Origin: Planctomycetota bacterium
GTDB lineage: Bacteria > Planctomycetota > UBA1135 > UBA2386
Direction: 5' to 3'
DNA: 64,000 bases
Assembly (NCBI GenBank): GCA_020638695.1
Contig: JACKIB010000003.1
Coordinates: 248,001 to 312,000, forward strand
This document shows, one piece after another, positions 19,748 to 27,915 of this stretch. How positions within the stretch are numbered: position 1 is the first letter of the stretch; every line of letters begins with the position of its first letter. Made by a program: the position numbers and the translations under genes. The notes beneath the pieces are model-generated. The model did not search any database, was not told where the DNA came from, and saw only the letters and a list, made by a program, of their open reading frames with translations.

Positions 19748-20896
19748 ATGCGCAACTTCCTCAGCGTCGCGGTGCTCGTCGCCGCTCCGGCACTCGCCCC
19801 GGCTCAGGCCGGCGGCGACAAGCCGGGCGGGATCCCGGCAGACACGCAGATCCAGTCGACCAAGTCGGGTCTGAAGTACTCGATCCTCGTGGCCGGCAAA
19901 CCGGGCACCAACCCCAAGCGGGGTGACAAGGTCAAGGTGCACTACACCGGCTGGCTCCTCGACGGCACCAAGTTCGACTCATCGCGCGACCGCGGCGAGC
20001 CGTTCGAATTCGAAATCGGCGGCCGCGTGATCGGCGGCTGGAACGAAGGCTTGACGCTGATGACCGTCGGGTCGCGGCACAAGTTCACCATCCCCCACGA
20101 ACTCGGCTACGGCCAGCGTGGCAAGGGGAAGATCCCTCCGGGGGCGACCCTGGTGTTCGACATCGAGCTACTCTCGGTCGCGCGCATGCCCGAGTTCCGC
20201 AAGGCGAACCCGAAGTTGCAGAAGACCACCGACTCGGGCCTGAAGTACGAGCCCATCACCGCGGGCTCCGGGAAACCGCTGACCAAGGACCAGGCGTTCA
20301 AGATGGCCTACGCACTGTGGACGGTGGACGGGCGGTTGCTCGATAGCAGTGAGAAGCAGGGCCAGCCGATCGCCGGTCGGATCGCCGACATGCGCCTGCC
20401 GTTCCTCAAGGAGGCGCCGCTGCTGCTTTGTCGCGGGGCCCGGTTCCGCTTCGAGGTGCCGCGCAAGATCGGCATCCGGATGGACTCGGTCTGGGAGCTG
20501 GAGATGCTGGAGATCCTGGATCCGCTGCCGGTGCCGAAGTTCGCCCTCTCGGCGCCCGAGAAGCAGAAGAAGACCGAGAGCACACTGCTCTACGAGGTGA
20601 TCCAGGAGGGAACTGGCAAGACTCCCAAGGTCACCGACAAGGTGCTGGTGCACTACGCCGGCTGGCTGACCAACGGCACGCTGTTCGACTCCTCGTTCCA
20701 GCGCGGCGAACCGACCGAACTCGGCCTGAACCAGGTGATCCCGGGCTGGCGCGAGGGCCTCATGCTGATGAAGGAAGGAGCGGTGTACAAGTTCACCATT
20801 CCACCCGACCTGGCATACGGCGCCGGTGGAGCACCCCCGACCATCGGTCCGAACGCGACCCTGGTGTTCCACCTCGAGCTGAAGAAGGTGAAGTAG
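19748..20896 (+). CDS. Exported FKBP-type peptidyl-prolyl isomerase with two FKBP domains
   Basis: A 382-residue protein with signal peptide MRNFLSVAVLVAAPALAPAQ. Domain 1 (about residues 45-140) has KVHYTGWLLDGTKFDSS, GWNEGLTLMTVGSRHKFTIP and GATLVFDIELL, all standard FKBP elements. Domain 3 (about 280-382) repeats them (VLVHYAGWLTNGTLFDSS, GWREGLMLMKEGAVYKFTIP). The middle section (about 150-260) looks like a decayed third copy without the key aromatic residues. It catalyses proline isomerisation, most likely on periplasmic or surface proteins. It sits 8 bases after ahcY and should share its transcript, which is an unexpected pairing of a cytosolic SAM-cycle gene with an envelope folding factor. 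Confidence 0.9.
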   Translation: MRNFLSVAVLVAAPALAPAQAGGDKPGGIPADTQIQSTKSGLKYSILVAGKPGTNPKRGDKVKVHYTGWLLDGTKFDSSRDRGEPFEFEIGGRVIGGWNEGLTLMTVGSRHKFTIPHELGYGQRGKGKIPPGATLVFDIELLSVARMPEFRKANPKLQKTTDSGLKYEPITAGSGKPLTKDQAFKMAYALWTVDGRLLDSSEKQGQPIAGRIADMRLPFLKEAPLLLCRGARFRFEVPRKIGIRMDSVWELEMLEILDPLPVPKFALSAPEKQKKTESTLLYEVIQEGTGKTPKVTDKVLVHYAGWLTNGTLFDSSFQRGEPTELGLNQVIPGWREGLMLMKEGAVYKFTIPPDLAYGAGGAPPTIGPNATLVFHLELKKVK

Positions 20897-20985
20897 CGAG
20901 CTGCGCCGCTCGGCTGCTCAGCGGCGTGATTGGAGGGTGGCTCCTGGGCTCCGGGTTTCGGGGCCTGGGAGCCTGGCTCGTGAGT

Positions 20986-21009
20986 TCGTGGGCTCGTGGG
21001 CTCGTGGGC
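20986..21009 (+). repeat. Short tandem repeat, 3 x 8 bp
   Basis: Three exact copies of TCGTGGGC. It lies directly outside the left REP-like unit. A similar short tandem repeat (7 bp) lies outside the right unit at 22276-22296. Confidence 0.8.
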
Positions 21010-21011
21010 TC

Positions 21012-21117
21012 GCTCAGCCTCAACCTCTGAACCGCGAGGGCTCCCCTCACGACCCCGTCGGCTTCGGCCCAAGGCAAGTTGCGACCGAAGCCGATGCCGA
21101 CGGGGCCGCGAGGGGAG
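21012..21117. repeat. Left REP-like unit of the RAYT locus
   Basis: A head sequence (CTCAGCCTCAACCTC, then TGAACCGCGAGGG) is followed by a hairpin. Arm CTCCCCTCaCGaCCCCGTCG (from 21041) pairs with the run ending GGCCGCGAGGGGAG at 21117, 20 of 22 positions matching, with further partial pairing inside. An inverted relative of head plus hairpin lies on the other side of the transposase gene at 22142-22267. Confidence 0.8.
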
Positions 21118-21165
21118 TGGAGAGCGTCCGGGTGTGGGAGTGTGCCCAGATGCGCGGGTGCGACG

Positions 21166-21843
21166 TCAGCCCGGAACCTCGTGGTGGCTGATCAATCCGT
21201 GCCTTCGCCAGCCGACATTGAGAAGCCAGTTGCGGGCCCGTGCGACCGGTCTGGCTGGACCTGAGGGCAGATTGCCTGTCAGCGTCTCGCGCCAGCCGTC
21301 GAACCACCATCCTGAAGCGAACCAGTCGATCTCCCGCGCCAAACGCACACCGTGGCGCCGGGCGTTGTTCAGCACGTAGGCCAGCGCATGCCGCACTTCG
21401 CGCGGAGTGCGCAGGATGCGGTCGTGGTAGCGGTCAGCGAACACCTTGCCGGCGCGACGCCAAAGCCGGTTCAAGGCCCGCGCAACGCGAACCAACAGTC
21501 CTTGCATGCCTCGCGACAGGCACACGCGGTTCGTCGCCTCCACGATCATGTGCAGGTGGTTACCCTGCACGGAGTAGTGCACGAGGCGAAAGCCGTTGCG
21601 GTCGCAGCCCATCGCGAACGCCGTGCAAAGCACCCCGTGCACACCCTGGCTGCGCAACGAAGGAAGCCCCCGCATCAAACGTGTAGTCACGTGAACCGGA
21701 AAGCGTGCAGCAAACGTCGCGCGACGACGATGCGACACGCCAGCCTTGTCGCCCCTCGGCTTCGGCCCCGCCCCTTTGCGCCGGCCACCCCAGTTCATTC
21801 GAGGAAATGGTAGCAGGCCCGTGCGCTCTTTCGATCGCTTCAT
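21166..21843 (-). CDS. REP-associated tyrosine transposase (RAYT, Y1/HUH family)
   Basis: A 225-residue protein of the IS200/IS605-like Y1 transposase superfamily. The HUH metal motif is GNHLHMIVE (His96, His98) and the likely catalytic tyrosine is Tyr156 in ALAYVLNNARRHG. The N-terminal stretch NWGGRRKGAGPKPRGDKAGVSHR is typical of the domesticated RAYT branch. RAYTs nick and join single-stranded REP hairpins. The ATG at 21843 fits a promoter at 21873-21900 and a GGGGTGAT ribosome binding site; Met at 21798 is an alternative. The gene is bracketed by two inverted REP-like units, the usual RAYT arrangement. The reading frame is intact, so it may be active. Confidence 0.88.
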   Translation of the reverse strand: MKRSKERTGLLPFPRMNWGGRRKGAGPKPRGDKAGVSHRRRATFAARFPVHVTTRLMRGLPSLRSQGVHGVLCTAFAMGCDRNGFRLVHYSVQGNHLHMIVEATNRVCLSRGMQGLLVRVARALNRLWRRAGKVFADRYHDRILRTPREVRHALAYVLNNARRHGVRLAREIDWFASGWWFDGWRETLTGNLPSGPARPVARARNWLLNVGWRRHGLISHHEVPG

Positions 21844-21872
21844 CGATATCACCCCGCCCTTGTCGAAGCGCA

Positions 21873-21900
21873 ATAGTACGGCACATGCAACCAATGTCAA
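21873..21900 (-). promoter_or_regulatory. Predicted promoter of the RAYT gene
   Basis: On the minus strand TTGACA (21900-21895) and TACTAT (21878-21873) are separated by 16 bases. The ATG at 21843 follows after about 30 bases with GGGGTGAT just before it. This is one of the few AT-richer spots in the area. The remaining gap 21901-22141 is C-rich and holds no gene I can recognise. Confidence 0.6.
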
Positions 21901-22141
21901 CCGGCAACTACTTGTTTTCACATATGTTCGGGCACGGCCCCACAAACCCAGCCGCGACCCGACGGATCCGCGACCTGATCGCCACGCCATCCAAGTCGCA
22001 CACACGATTCCCCCCACATCTTGTTCGGGCACTGTTCCCCAGACCCCGGCCACCCGATCACGAATCCACGTTTCCACACCCATCTCGCCACGACCGAACC
22101 AGATCACCAACCCGCCACCTCCCCACCCCAGACCCCACCCG

Positions 22142-22267
22142 CTCTCCCGCGGCCCCGTCGCCGTCGGCATCGGTCGCTCTAGCCGAGCGAAGCGAGCCTG
22201 GACCGATGCCGACGGCGACGGGGCTGCGGGAGAGCCCTGCGGCTTCAGAGCTCGAGGTTGAGGGAGC
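22142..22267. repeat. Right REP-like unit of the RAYT locus
   Basis: Arms at 22142-22175 and 22201-22234 form a 34-bp inverted repeat with one mismatch and a 25-base loop. The head sequence at 22235-22267 is, on the minus strand, CTCCCTCAACCTCGAGCTCT then GAAGCCGCAGGG. That is the same head as in the left unit at 21012-21040. The two units therefore face each other across the transposase gene. Confidence 0.85.
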
Positions 22268-22275
22268 GCACGCGT

Positions 22276-22296
22276 CCAGGTGCCAGGCGCCAGGCG
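22276..22296 (+). repeat. Short tandem repeat, 3 x 7 bp
   Basis: CCAGGTG followed by two CCAGGCG units, directly outside the right REP-like unit and 14 bases before the next gene's stop codon. Confidence 0.7.
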
Positions 22297-22310
22297 CCCC
22301 ACGACCCCAC

Positions 22311-23441
22311 CTACCGCCGCATCTGCACGAACGCCACGATCCCGCCGACGATCACCACCCACATCAACACGAACAGCGTGATCTTGACCCAGCTGTACGG
22401 CCGATCCCCCTGCACCTCCCCGGTAGCCGCGTTCACCACCACCTGGTACGCCTTCCCCCGGAACCGGTACGCCAACATCCACACCGGCAGCAGCAGGTGC
22501 TTGTAGGTCATGTCACCGTACTCCGTGTCGATCGCGTGGACCCGCTGCTCGTCACCACCGATGCGCTGGCACACGTCACGGTGCAACGCCGCGGCGATCT
22601 CCTGCTTGGCTTGCTTCAGTCCGTCGGCCAGCGACACCTCGTAGGTGCGCGCGAAAAACCCGGCGAGCACCGCCTGGGTGAACGGAATGCAGTCGTGCAG
22701 CGGCCACGGGGTCAGCGCGTTCACTCGCTTCAGCGGCAGCCCCTTGCCGGCGACCACCAACACGTCGTCAAAGAAGCGGTCGAACGCACCCGACACCGGA
22801 TACCAGCGCGTGCGCCGCTGGCGGACCTCGCGATCCCCCTGCCGCACGGTGATCCAGTAGTGCTCCCCACGCTCGCCGCGATAGCGGTTGAAGGTCTCCG
22901 CGTCGTAGGTCCAGTACGGCATGTAGACCCCGGCGAACTTGCCCCGCACTCCCCGCTCCTGGAACTCGTTCGGCGCGAACCAGCGCGACTTGACCCAGGC
23001 GCGCAACCGCTCGTCGGCGGCATCGCGCGGGATGCGGAACGGCAGTACCCCGTCGACTGGCAGCCGATCCGCCGCATCGTGAACCTCATCGAGCTGGATC
23101 GGCGTGCCGCAGTACGGACAGTCCTGGCTGGTCAACGGACCGTGGAACTGGACCGTGGCGCCGCAGTCGCGGCAGGCGACCTCGCGAACACCCGCCATCG
23201 TGCCGCGGCCGTGCGCACGTTCCTCGGCCTGCGCCTCCAACGCCGCGCGTAGATCGCGCTCGGTGACCGCGGCCCCGGCGGCGTGCTCGATGCTCTGCCG
23301 GTGACCACAGTACGGACAGCGCAGCGACTGCACATCGATCGCGAACTCCAGGTCGGCGCCGCACGAGTCGCACGGGAACACGCGAAGTCGCCCCGCTTCG
23401 ACCTCGGGAGGGCTCGGATCGGGTACGTCGGGTTCGGTCAT
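22311..23441 (-). CDS. Double zinc-ribbon membrane protein (YdjG-like)
   Basis: A 376-residue protein. Two zinc ribbons sit at the N-terminus: CDSCGADLEF with CPYCGHRQ, then CRDCGATVQF with CPYCGTPIQ. A soluble middle region follows (FAGVYMPYWTYDAETFNRYR), and a single C-terminal transmembrane helix (ITLFVLMWVVIVGGIVAFVQ) ends the protein. Architecture and neighbour match the Bacillus YdjG/YdjI pair, where YdjG is a zinc-ribbon membrane protein and YdjI an SPFH protein that helps place PspA at the membrane. It is downstream of the SPFH gene (23533-24639) on the same strand, 91 bases away. No pspA gene is visible in the window. Confidence 0.75.
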   Translation of the reverse strand: MTEPDVPDPSPPEVEAGRLRVFPCDSCGADLEFAIDVQSLRCPYCGHRQSIEHAAGAAVTERDLRAALEAQAEERAHGRGTMAGVREVACRDCGATVQFHGPLTSQDCPYCGTPIQLDEVHDAADRLPVDGVLPFRIPRDAADERLRAWVKSRWFAPNEFQERGVRGKFAGVYMPYWTYDAETFNRYRGERGEHYWITVRQGDREVRQRRTRWYPVSGAFDRFFDDVLVVAGKGLPLKRVNALTPWPLHDCIPFTQAVLAGFFARTYEVSLADGLKQAKQEIAAALHRDVCQRIGGDEQRVHAIDTEYGDMTYKHLLLPVWMLAYRFRGKAYQVVVNAATGEVQGDRPYSWVKITLFVLMWVVIVGGIVAFVQMRR

Positions 23442-23532
23442 CGAGCGGGCGGGTGTTCACGGGACCGGGCGCACGGTCGACCCGAACCACGCAGCGCAGC
23501 CGCGGGTCGACCACACGTGACTCGCACCGGGA

Positions 23533-24639
23533 CTACGAACCCGGGGGCGGCGGCGGGGGCGGTGGCGGACCGAACGCCGCAGCCAACTGCGGCACCTGCC
23601 CGGCCGGCATCCACCCGCTCATTCCGGCACACCACACCAAGGTCGCCGCGCTGACCTGGCCGGACGCGATCGCCGCTTGCAGGTCCCCGGCCGACATCGG
23701 TCCACTCGACTGCCCGGCATTGGCGACGTACCACTGCGCCGCGGTCGGCAACGGCGGTGGGCCGCCTGCCGCCATCCCCGGCCGCCCGTAGCCCTGCGCC
23801 ATCTGGTTGGCCATCGCGAAACCCAGCCCCATGCCAATGCCCTCACCCGCGCCGCCGGCGGGGTTGTTGGCGGCCGCGGTCATCGCCTCCGCCATCTGGA
23901 ACTGTTGGTAGCGGCCGAGGTCGCCGATCACGTTCATCGAGGTGCGCCGGTCGAGCGCCTTCTCCACCTCTTCGGGTAGCGAGACGTTGACCACGAACAA
24001 CTGCGGCACCGCGAGCCCGTACTCGTCGTCGATCTTCTCGCAGACATCACGCCGCAACAGCTCGGCGATCTTTTGGTAGTTGCTCGCCAGATCCAGGGCC
24101 GCGATCTTCGAGCCCGCCAGCACGTCGGCCAGCGCTTGGCCGATCACCCCGCGCATCAGCGTTTCGAGCTCGTCGGTGGCGAAGATCCCATCGGTGCCGA
24201 CCAATTCGGAAATCAGCGCCTTGGGGTCGATGGCCCGCAGCGTGTAGGTGCCGAACGCGCGCAGCCGAATCGGACCGAATTCCGGATCCCGCATCATCAC
24301 CGGACTCGGCGTACCCCACTTGAGGTCGGTGATGACGCGGGTGCTGACGAAGTAGACCTCGGCCTTGAACGGGCTGTCGAAGCCGTACTTCCACCCCTGC
24401 AGCGTGCTGAGGATCGGCAGGTTGCGCGTCTCGAGGGTGTGCGTGCCCTGTTCGAACACGTCGGCGAGCTTGCCCTCGTGGACGAACACCGCGACCTGAC
24501 CGGGCCGCACGATCAACTGCGCGCCGTTCTTGATCTGGTTGTGATAGCGAGGGAAACGCCAGACGAGGGTGTGCTGGGTGTCATCGAGCCACTCGATGAT
24601 GTCGACGAACTCAGCCTTCAGCTTGGAGAACAGGCCCAT
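23533..24639 (-). CDS. SPFH-domain protein with C-terminal GYF_2 domain (YdjI-like)
   Basis: A 368-residue protein. Residues 1-250 match the SPFH family of the YdjI type (WRFPRYHNQIKNGAQLIVRP, GQVAVFVHEGKLADVFEQG, LRAFGTYTLRAIDPKAL). A Gly/Ala/Met-rich linker follows (MGLGFAMANQMAQG), then a GYF_2 domain (WYVANAGQSSGPMSAGDLQA, then VWCAGMSGWMPAGQVPQL) and a poly-Pro tail. The start is set at the Met of MGLFSKLKAEF, where family homology begins. SPFH proteins form membrane-bound rings or scaffolds; the GYF_2 domain probably binds Pro-rich partners. It precedes the zinc-ribbon membrane gene and is likely in one operon with it. Confidence 0.82.
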   Translation of the reverse strand: MGLFSKLKAEFVDIIEWLDDTQHTLVWRFPRYHNQIKNGAQLIVRPGQVAVFVHEGKLADVFEQGTHTLETRNLPILSTLQGWKYGFDSPFKAEVYFVSTRVITDLKWGTPSPVMMRDPEFGPIRLRAFGTYTLRAIDPKALISELVGTDGIFATDELETLMRGVIGQALADVLAGSKIAALDLASNYQKIAELLRRDVCEKIDDEYGLAVPQLFVVNVSLPEEVEKALDRRTSMNVIGDLGRYQQFQMAEAMTAAANNPAGGAGEGIGMGLGFAMANQMAQGYGRPGMAAGGPPPLPTAAQWYVANAGQSSGPMSAGDLQAAIASGQVSAATLVWCAGMSGWMPAGQVPQLAAAFGPPPPPPPPPGS

Positions 24640-24732
24640 GGGGTCAGCTTCCCCCGGGTGCTCCGAGTGGGTCAAGTCAGGCGCGGCGGAAAACACCGCC
24701 GAGCCCGCGATCGGTCGGCTACAGTCCGCGCG

Positions 24733-25407
24733 ATGCTGGTGCGGTGGATCGCATGCGGGCCGGTGCTGCTCGCGGGGTGCGCGGCGGCGACGCTCCCGCC
24801 GTTCGAGCGCGTGTCGGGGGAGGCGACCCGTACCGCGGTGCCCGACCCCGGACCGACCGGGCTGCAGGTGACCGCCCGGGCGGTCCTGCGCCGCGGCGAC
24901 ACCGAGTTCGCGTTCACCCTCCGCGCAGTTCGACTGCTGCCCGACCGGATGCGCGTCGTGGCACTCGACGATCTCGGCGCGACCCTGTTCCACCTGGTCC
25001 ACCGCGGCACCGCGAACGAACTGGTGCACTGCGGCCGGGCGATTCCGGAGCCGCTGGTGCGCGACGGCATCGGCCCACTGCTCGCCGCGTGGCTCGCACC
25101 GGGCAGCGAATCCGACACCACCCCGGTACGGCTGCGAAGCGGCCCGCTCGGCCGACTCGTCCAACAGGGGTCACGGCGCAGACTGCACTGGATCGACGCC
25201 ACCGGCGCGCGCCGCACCGCGTTGGCAGAAGACCGGACGATGTGGGGCGAACTCACGGTCCAACCGACGGACGGCACGCCGCGCACGGCCATCCTCGCGG
25301 GCCATCGGCCACGCTTCACGCTGCGGCTCGACGTCGCGGCATGGCAACCCACCGAGCTGCGCGCAGCGACGTTCGACGCGCCGGCCGACCACCGACCCAT
25401 TCCCTGA
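24733..25407 (+). CDS. DUF3261-like lipoprotein
   Basis: A 224-residue protein with lipobox LLAGC at about residues 12-16. The mature part (GDTEFAFTLRAVRLLPDRMR, LDDLGATLFHLVHRG, RPRFTLRLDVAAWQPTEL) resembles DUF3261 lipoproteins, which occur in aryl polyene gene clusters; the fold is probably like LolB, the outer-membrane lipoprotein receptor. Eleven bases after it comes the dehydratase gene, preceded by a GAGGAG ribosome site. A role in placing a lipid or polyene in the outer membrane is inferred from the neighbours. Confidence 0.7.
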   Translation: MLVRWIACGPVLLAGCAAATLPPFERVSGEATRTAVPDPGPTGLQVTARAVLRRGDTEFAFTLRAVRLLPDRMRVVALDDLGATLFHLVHRGTANELVHCGRAIPEPLVRDGIGPLLAAWLAPGSESDTTPVRLRSGPLGRLVQQGSRRRLHWIDATGARRTALAEDRTMWGELTVQPTDGTPRTAILAGHRPRFTLRLDVAAWQPTELRAATFDAPADHRPIP

Positions 25408-25418
25408 GGAGCAGTGGC

Positions 25419-25805
25419 GTGCCGCACACCCTCGACACCGATCCGCGTACCGAAATCGCCCGTTCGCTCCGCGTCACCGAGACGGACGTCGTGCGCGGCA
25501 CCGCCTGCGCAGAACTCTGCCTCGAGGCCGCGCTGCCGATCTTCCGCGGGCACTTTCCGGGCCACCCGATCGTTCCCGGGGTGTACCTGATCGAGGCGGC
25601 ACGCCAGCTGGCGGAACACGCCGAGGGTCGCAAGCTGGCGACCGCGACGGTCGTCGAGGCGCGCTTCACACAGGTGGTCGCTCCCGACCGCTGGGCCCGG
25701 CTGGTCGCCACACGCGAAGGCGAGAGTGCCCCGGAATGCGCGGTACGCGTGGTGGTCGAAGTCGACGGAGCCACGGCAGCGCGCATCCGGCTGCGGCTGG
25801 CGTAG
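25419..25805 (+). CDS. 3-hydroxyacyl-ACP dehydratase (FabZ/ApeI-like hotdog protein)
   Basis: A 128-residue single-hotdog protein. FRGHFPGHPIVPGVYLIEAA carries the dehydratase motif, with His45 as likely catalytic base and Glu59 on the central helix. It would remove water from 3-hydroxyacyl-ACP to give the trans-2-enoyl form. It is somewhat shorter than FabZ (about 150) and close in size to dehydratases of aryl polyene clusters. I start it at GTG 25419, which has GAGGAG just upstream; the longer frame would overlap the DUF3261 gene. The ketosynthase gene follows on the same strand. Confidence 0.82.
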   Translation: MPHTLDTDPRTEIARSLRVTETDVVRGTACAELCLEAALPIFRGHFPGHPIVPGVYLIEAARQLAEHAEGRKLATATVVEARFTQVVAPDRWARLVATREGESAPECAVRVVVEVDGATAARIRLRLA

Positions 25806-25898
25806 CCAGCGAGCCGTCGGGCACGGATTGGTACGCACCACCGGCTGACTTGCGGGTGGTTGTTGACGGAGTCCGTGCGGGTGCGGATGGTTGCGCCG

Positions 25899-27122
25899 AT
25901 GCACCGCGTAGTGGTGACCGGAATGGGCGCGCTGTCGGCGCTCGGCGAAGACCTCGACACGATCTCGGCGGGGCTGCGCGAGGGGCGCTCACGCGTGGTG
26001 GTATCGGACGAGCGGCGACAACACGGCTTTCGTTCCCCGCTGATGACCAGCTTGCCGGAGGTCGATCTGCGGGCGGAGCTCGATCGGAAAGCGCGGAAAT
26101 TCATGCCCGAGGCGGCGGTGTTCGTCGCCCTGGCGACCAATCGCGCGATCCGTTCCGCGGGGCTCCGTCCGGAGCAGATCGCCCGCGACGACGTGGGGGT
26201 GATCGTCGGTAACGACTCGTCGTGCGCGCCCCTGCCGGAGTTGATGGAGACGCTCGACAAGTACGGCGAGTCCCACTTCCTCGGCTCGCACATGGTCATC
26301 AAGGTGATGAACTCGACCGCCTCGATGAACTTGGGTCCGTTCCTGGGAGCGCGCGGCATCAACCTGACGCTGAGCGCCGCCTGCGCCTCGGGGGCGCACG
26401 CGATCGGCATGGCGTTCCAGCTGATCCGCAGCGGGCAGCAGCGCATGGTGTTCGCCGGCGGCACCCAGGAGATCAACTGGCTGGCGATGGTCAGCTTCGA
26501 TGCGCTGAACAGCTTCTCGCTGCGCACCGACGATCCGGCGCGGGCTTCCCGACCGTTCGACAAGGATCGCGATGGCCTGGTGCCGGGTGCGGGCGGCGCG
26601 ATGCTGATCCTCGAGAGCCTGGAGAGTGCGACGGCACGGAACGCGCAGATCTACGGCGAGGTGGTGGCCTACGGTTTCTCGGCGGACGGCGACCATCTGA
26701 CGCTGCCGTCGGGGGAAGGCGCGGGACGGGCGATGCGCGCCACGCTCGACCAAGCCGGGCTGCGGCCGGGCGACATCGACTACATCAGTGCACACGCGAC
26801 CTCGACCGTGCTCGGCGACGTGGCCGAGGCGGGCGCGATCCACGACCTGTTCGGAGCGCAGGGTCCACCCGTGGCGTCGACCAAGGGGATGACCGGTCAC
26901 GAGTGCTGGATGGCCGGCGCCTCGGAAGCGATCTACTGCCTGCTGATGCTGCGCGACGGGTTCCTGGCGCCGAACGTCAACTTCACCGAACAGGAACAAG
27001 ATGCGCCGCGGATCCACGTGCTCACCGAAACCGCGCAGGTCGAGGCGAACACGATCCTGTCCAATTCGTTTGGCTTCGGCGGCACCAACGCGTGCCTGAT
27101 CCTCCGCCGGTTCCGGCAGTAG
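25899..27122 (+). CDS. Beta-ketoacyl-ACP synthase 1 of the cluster
   Basis: About 407 residues, a KAS I/II-type condensing enzyme with the full Cys-His-His triad: Cys162 in LSAACASGAHA, His299 in ISAHATST and His334 in KGMTGHECWMAGA. C-terminal FGFGGTNACLILRRF is standard. It extends an acyl-ACP by two carbons using malonyl-ACP. GHECWMAGA departs from the usual GHxxGA spacing, as in FabB-like enzymes of polyene clusters. In-frame ATGs at 25860 and 25887 are alternative starts. The gene converges on the LolA-like gene with a 10-base gap. Confidence 0.88.
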   Translation: MHRVVVTGMGALSALGEDLDTISAGLREGRSRVVVSDERRQHGFRSPLMTSLPEVDLRAELDRKARKFMPEAAVFVALATNRAIRSAGLRPEQIARDDVGVIVGNDSSCAPLPELMETLDKYGESHFLGSHMVIKVMNSTASMNLGPFLGARGINLTLSAACASGAHAIGMAFQLIRSGQQRMVFAGGTQEINWLAMVSFDALNSFSLRTDDPARASRPFDKDRDGLVPGAGGAMLILESLESATARNAQIYGEVVAYGFSADGDHLTLPSGEGAGRAMRATLDQAGLRPGDIDYISAHATSTVLGDVAEAGAIHDLFGAQGPPVASTKGMTGHECWMAGASEAIYCLLMLRDGFLAPNVNFTEQEQDAPRIHVLTETAQVEANTILSNSFGFGGTNACLILRRFRQ

Positions 27123-27132
27123 CGCGGCACGT

Positions 27133-27915
27133 TCAGCCCTTGCGCGCGGCCCCGGTGGCTCCGGACGCGGACCGCTTGGGCGGGGACGCCCCGGACTTCG
27201 GCACCTGCGGCTTCGGTGGCCGGTGCACCAACACCTCCGTGCCCTTGGGGACCGTCCAATCGAACGCCGCGGCATCGACCTTGTCGCGCACTTGCAGCTT
27301 GTCGAGGAACAGCCGCACCGCATCGCCCTGCGGGTCACGGTAGGCGATCGCGTGCAAGCGGTTGCCGGTCTCGTCGAGGGTGATCGACAGCTGGCGGATC
27401 AGCTTGGCCTCGGCCGCGTCCTTGGGCACCAGGGTCACTTCGAGCAAGCGCTGCTCGGCCCTTGCGACGCGCCGGGTGCGGCGCACCGCTCGGGTGATGC
27501 GGAAGCGCGCCTCGAGCACCTCGGGGACCGGCCGGAACGCACCGAACAGCGCCGCGGCCTGGGTGGGGTCGGGCAGCACGGTGCGCTCGAGCCGCGCACG
27601 CGACGGACGGTAGACCTCGTAGGTGTCGCGGGTCAGCCGGATCTTCGTCCCGTTCGCACCCGACGCCGTGAACACCAGGCACGGCGGATCGAGCCGCAGC
27701 ACCAGAGTGCCGGTCGACACCAGCGGTTTGCGCAGCAATGCCGAGGTGCGCTCCTGCCGGTACTCCGCGGCTAGGAAGCGCGCCTTGCCATGCGCCTTGG
27801 CGAGCTTGTGCAACGCGGTACGCACCTGGGCGAGGTCGCGAACCTCGGCCTCCTGCGCGGCGAGCACCCCGGCCAAACAGGCGCCGACGGTCAGCGCGCG
27901 TCGGATCCGCGGCAC
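27133..27915 (-). CDS. LolA-like periplasmic lipid/lipoprotein carrier
   Basis: About 260 residues, beginning with a signal-like stretch (RRALTVGACLAGVLAAQEAE). The body fits the LolA/DUF-like carrier fold: FLAAEYRQERTSALLRKPL, VSTGTLVLRLDPPCLVFTA, LSITLDETGNRLHAIAYRD, a pattern of long beta strands. The tail is Lys/Pro-rich. Such carriers accompany MMPL exporters in aryl polyene and xanthomonadin clusters. I use the GTG at 27915, which overlaps the exporter stop by 25 bases; an upstream start at 27966 would deepen the overlap and precede the signal by a non-hydrophobic stretch. Confidence 0.75.
   Translation of the reverse strand: MPRIRRALTVGACLAGVLAAQEAEVRDLAQVRTALHKLAKAHGKARFLAAEYRQERTSALLRKPLVSTGTLVLRLDPPCLVFTASGANGTKIRLTRDTYEVYRPSRARLERTVLPDPTQAAALFGAFRPVPEVLEARFRITRAVRRTRRVARAEQRLLEVTLVPKDAAEAKLIRQLSITLDETGNRLHAIAYRDPQGDAVRLFLDKLQVRDKVDAAAFDWTVPKGTEVLVHRPPKPQVPKSGASPPKRSASGATGAARKG

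Noticed and set aside
21166..22482. The full 438-codon frame as the transposase
   Set aside because: The N-terminal 213 codons run through the right REP-like unit and C-rich DNA. A promoter and ribosome site point to the ATG at 21843.
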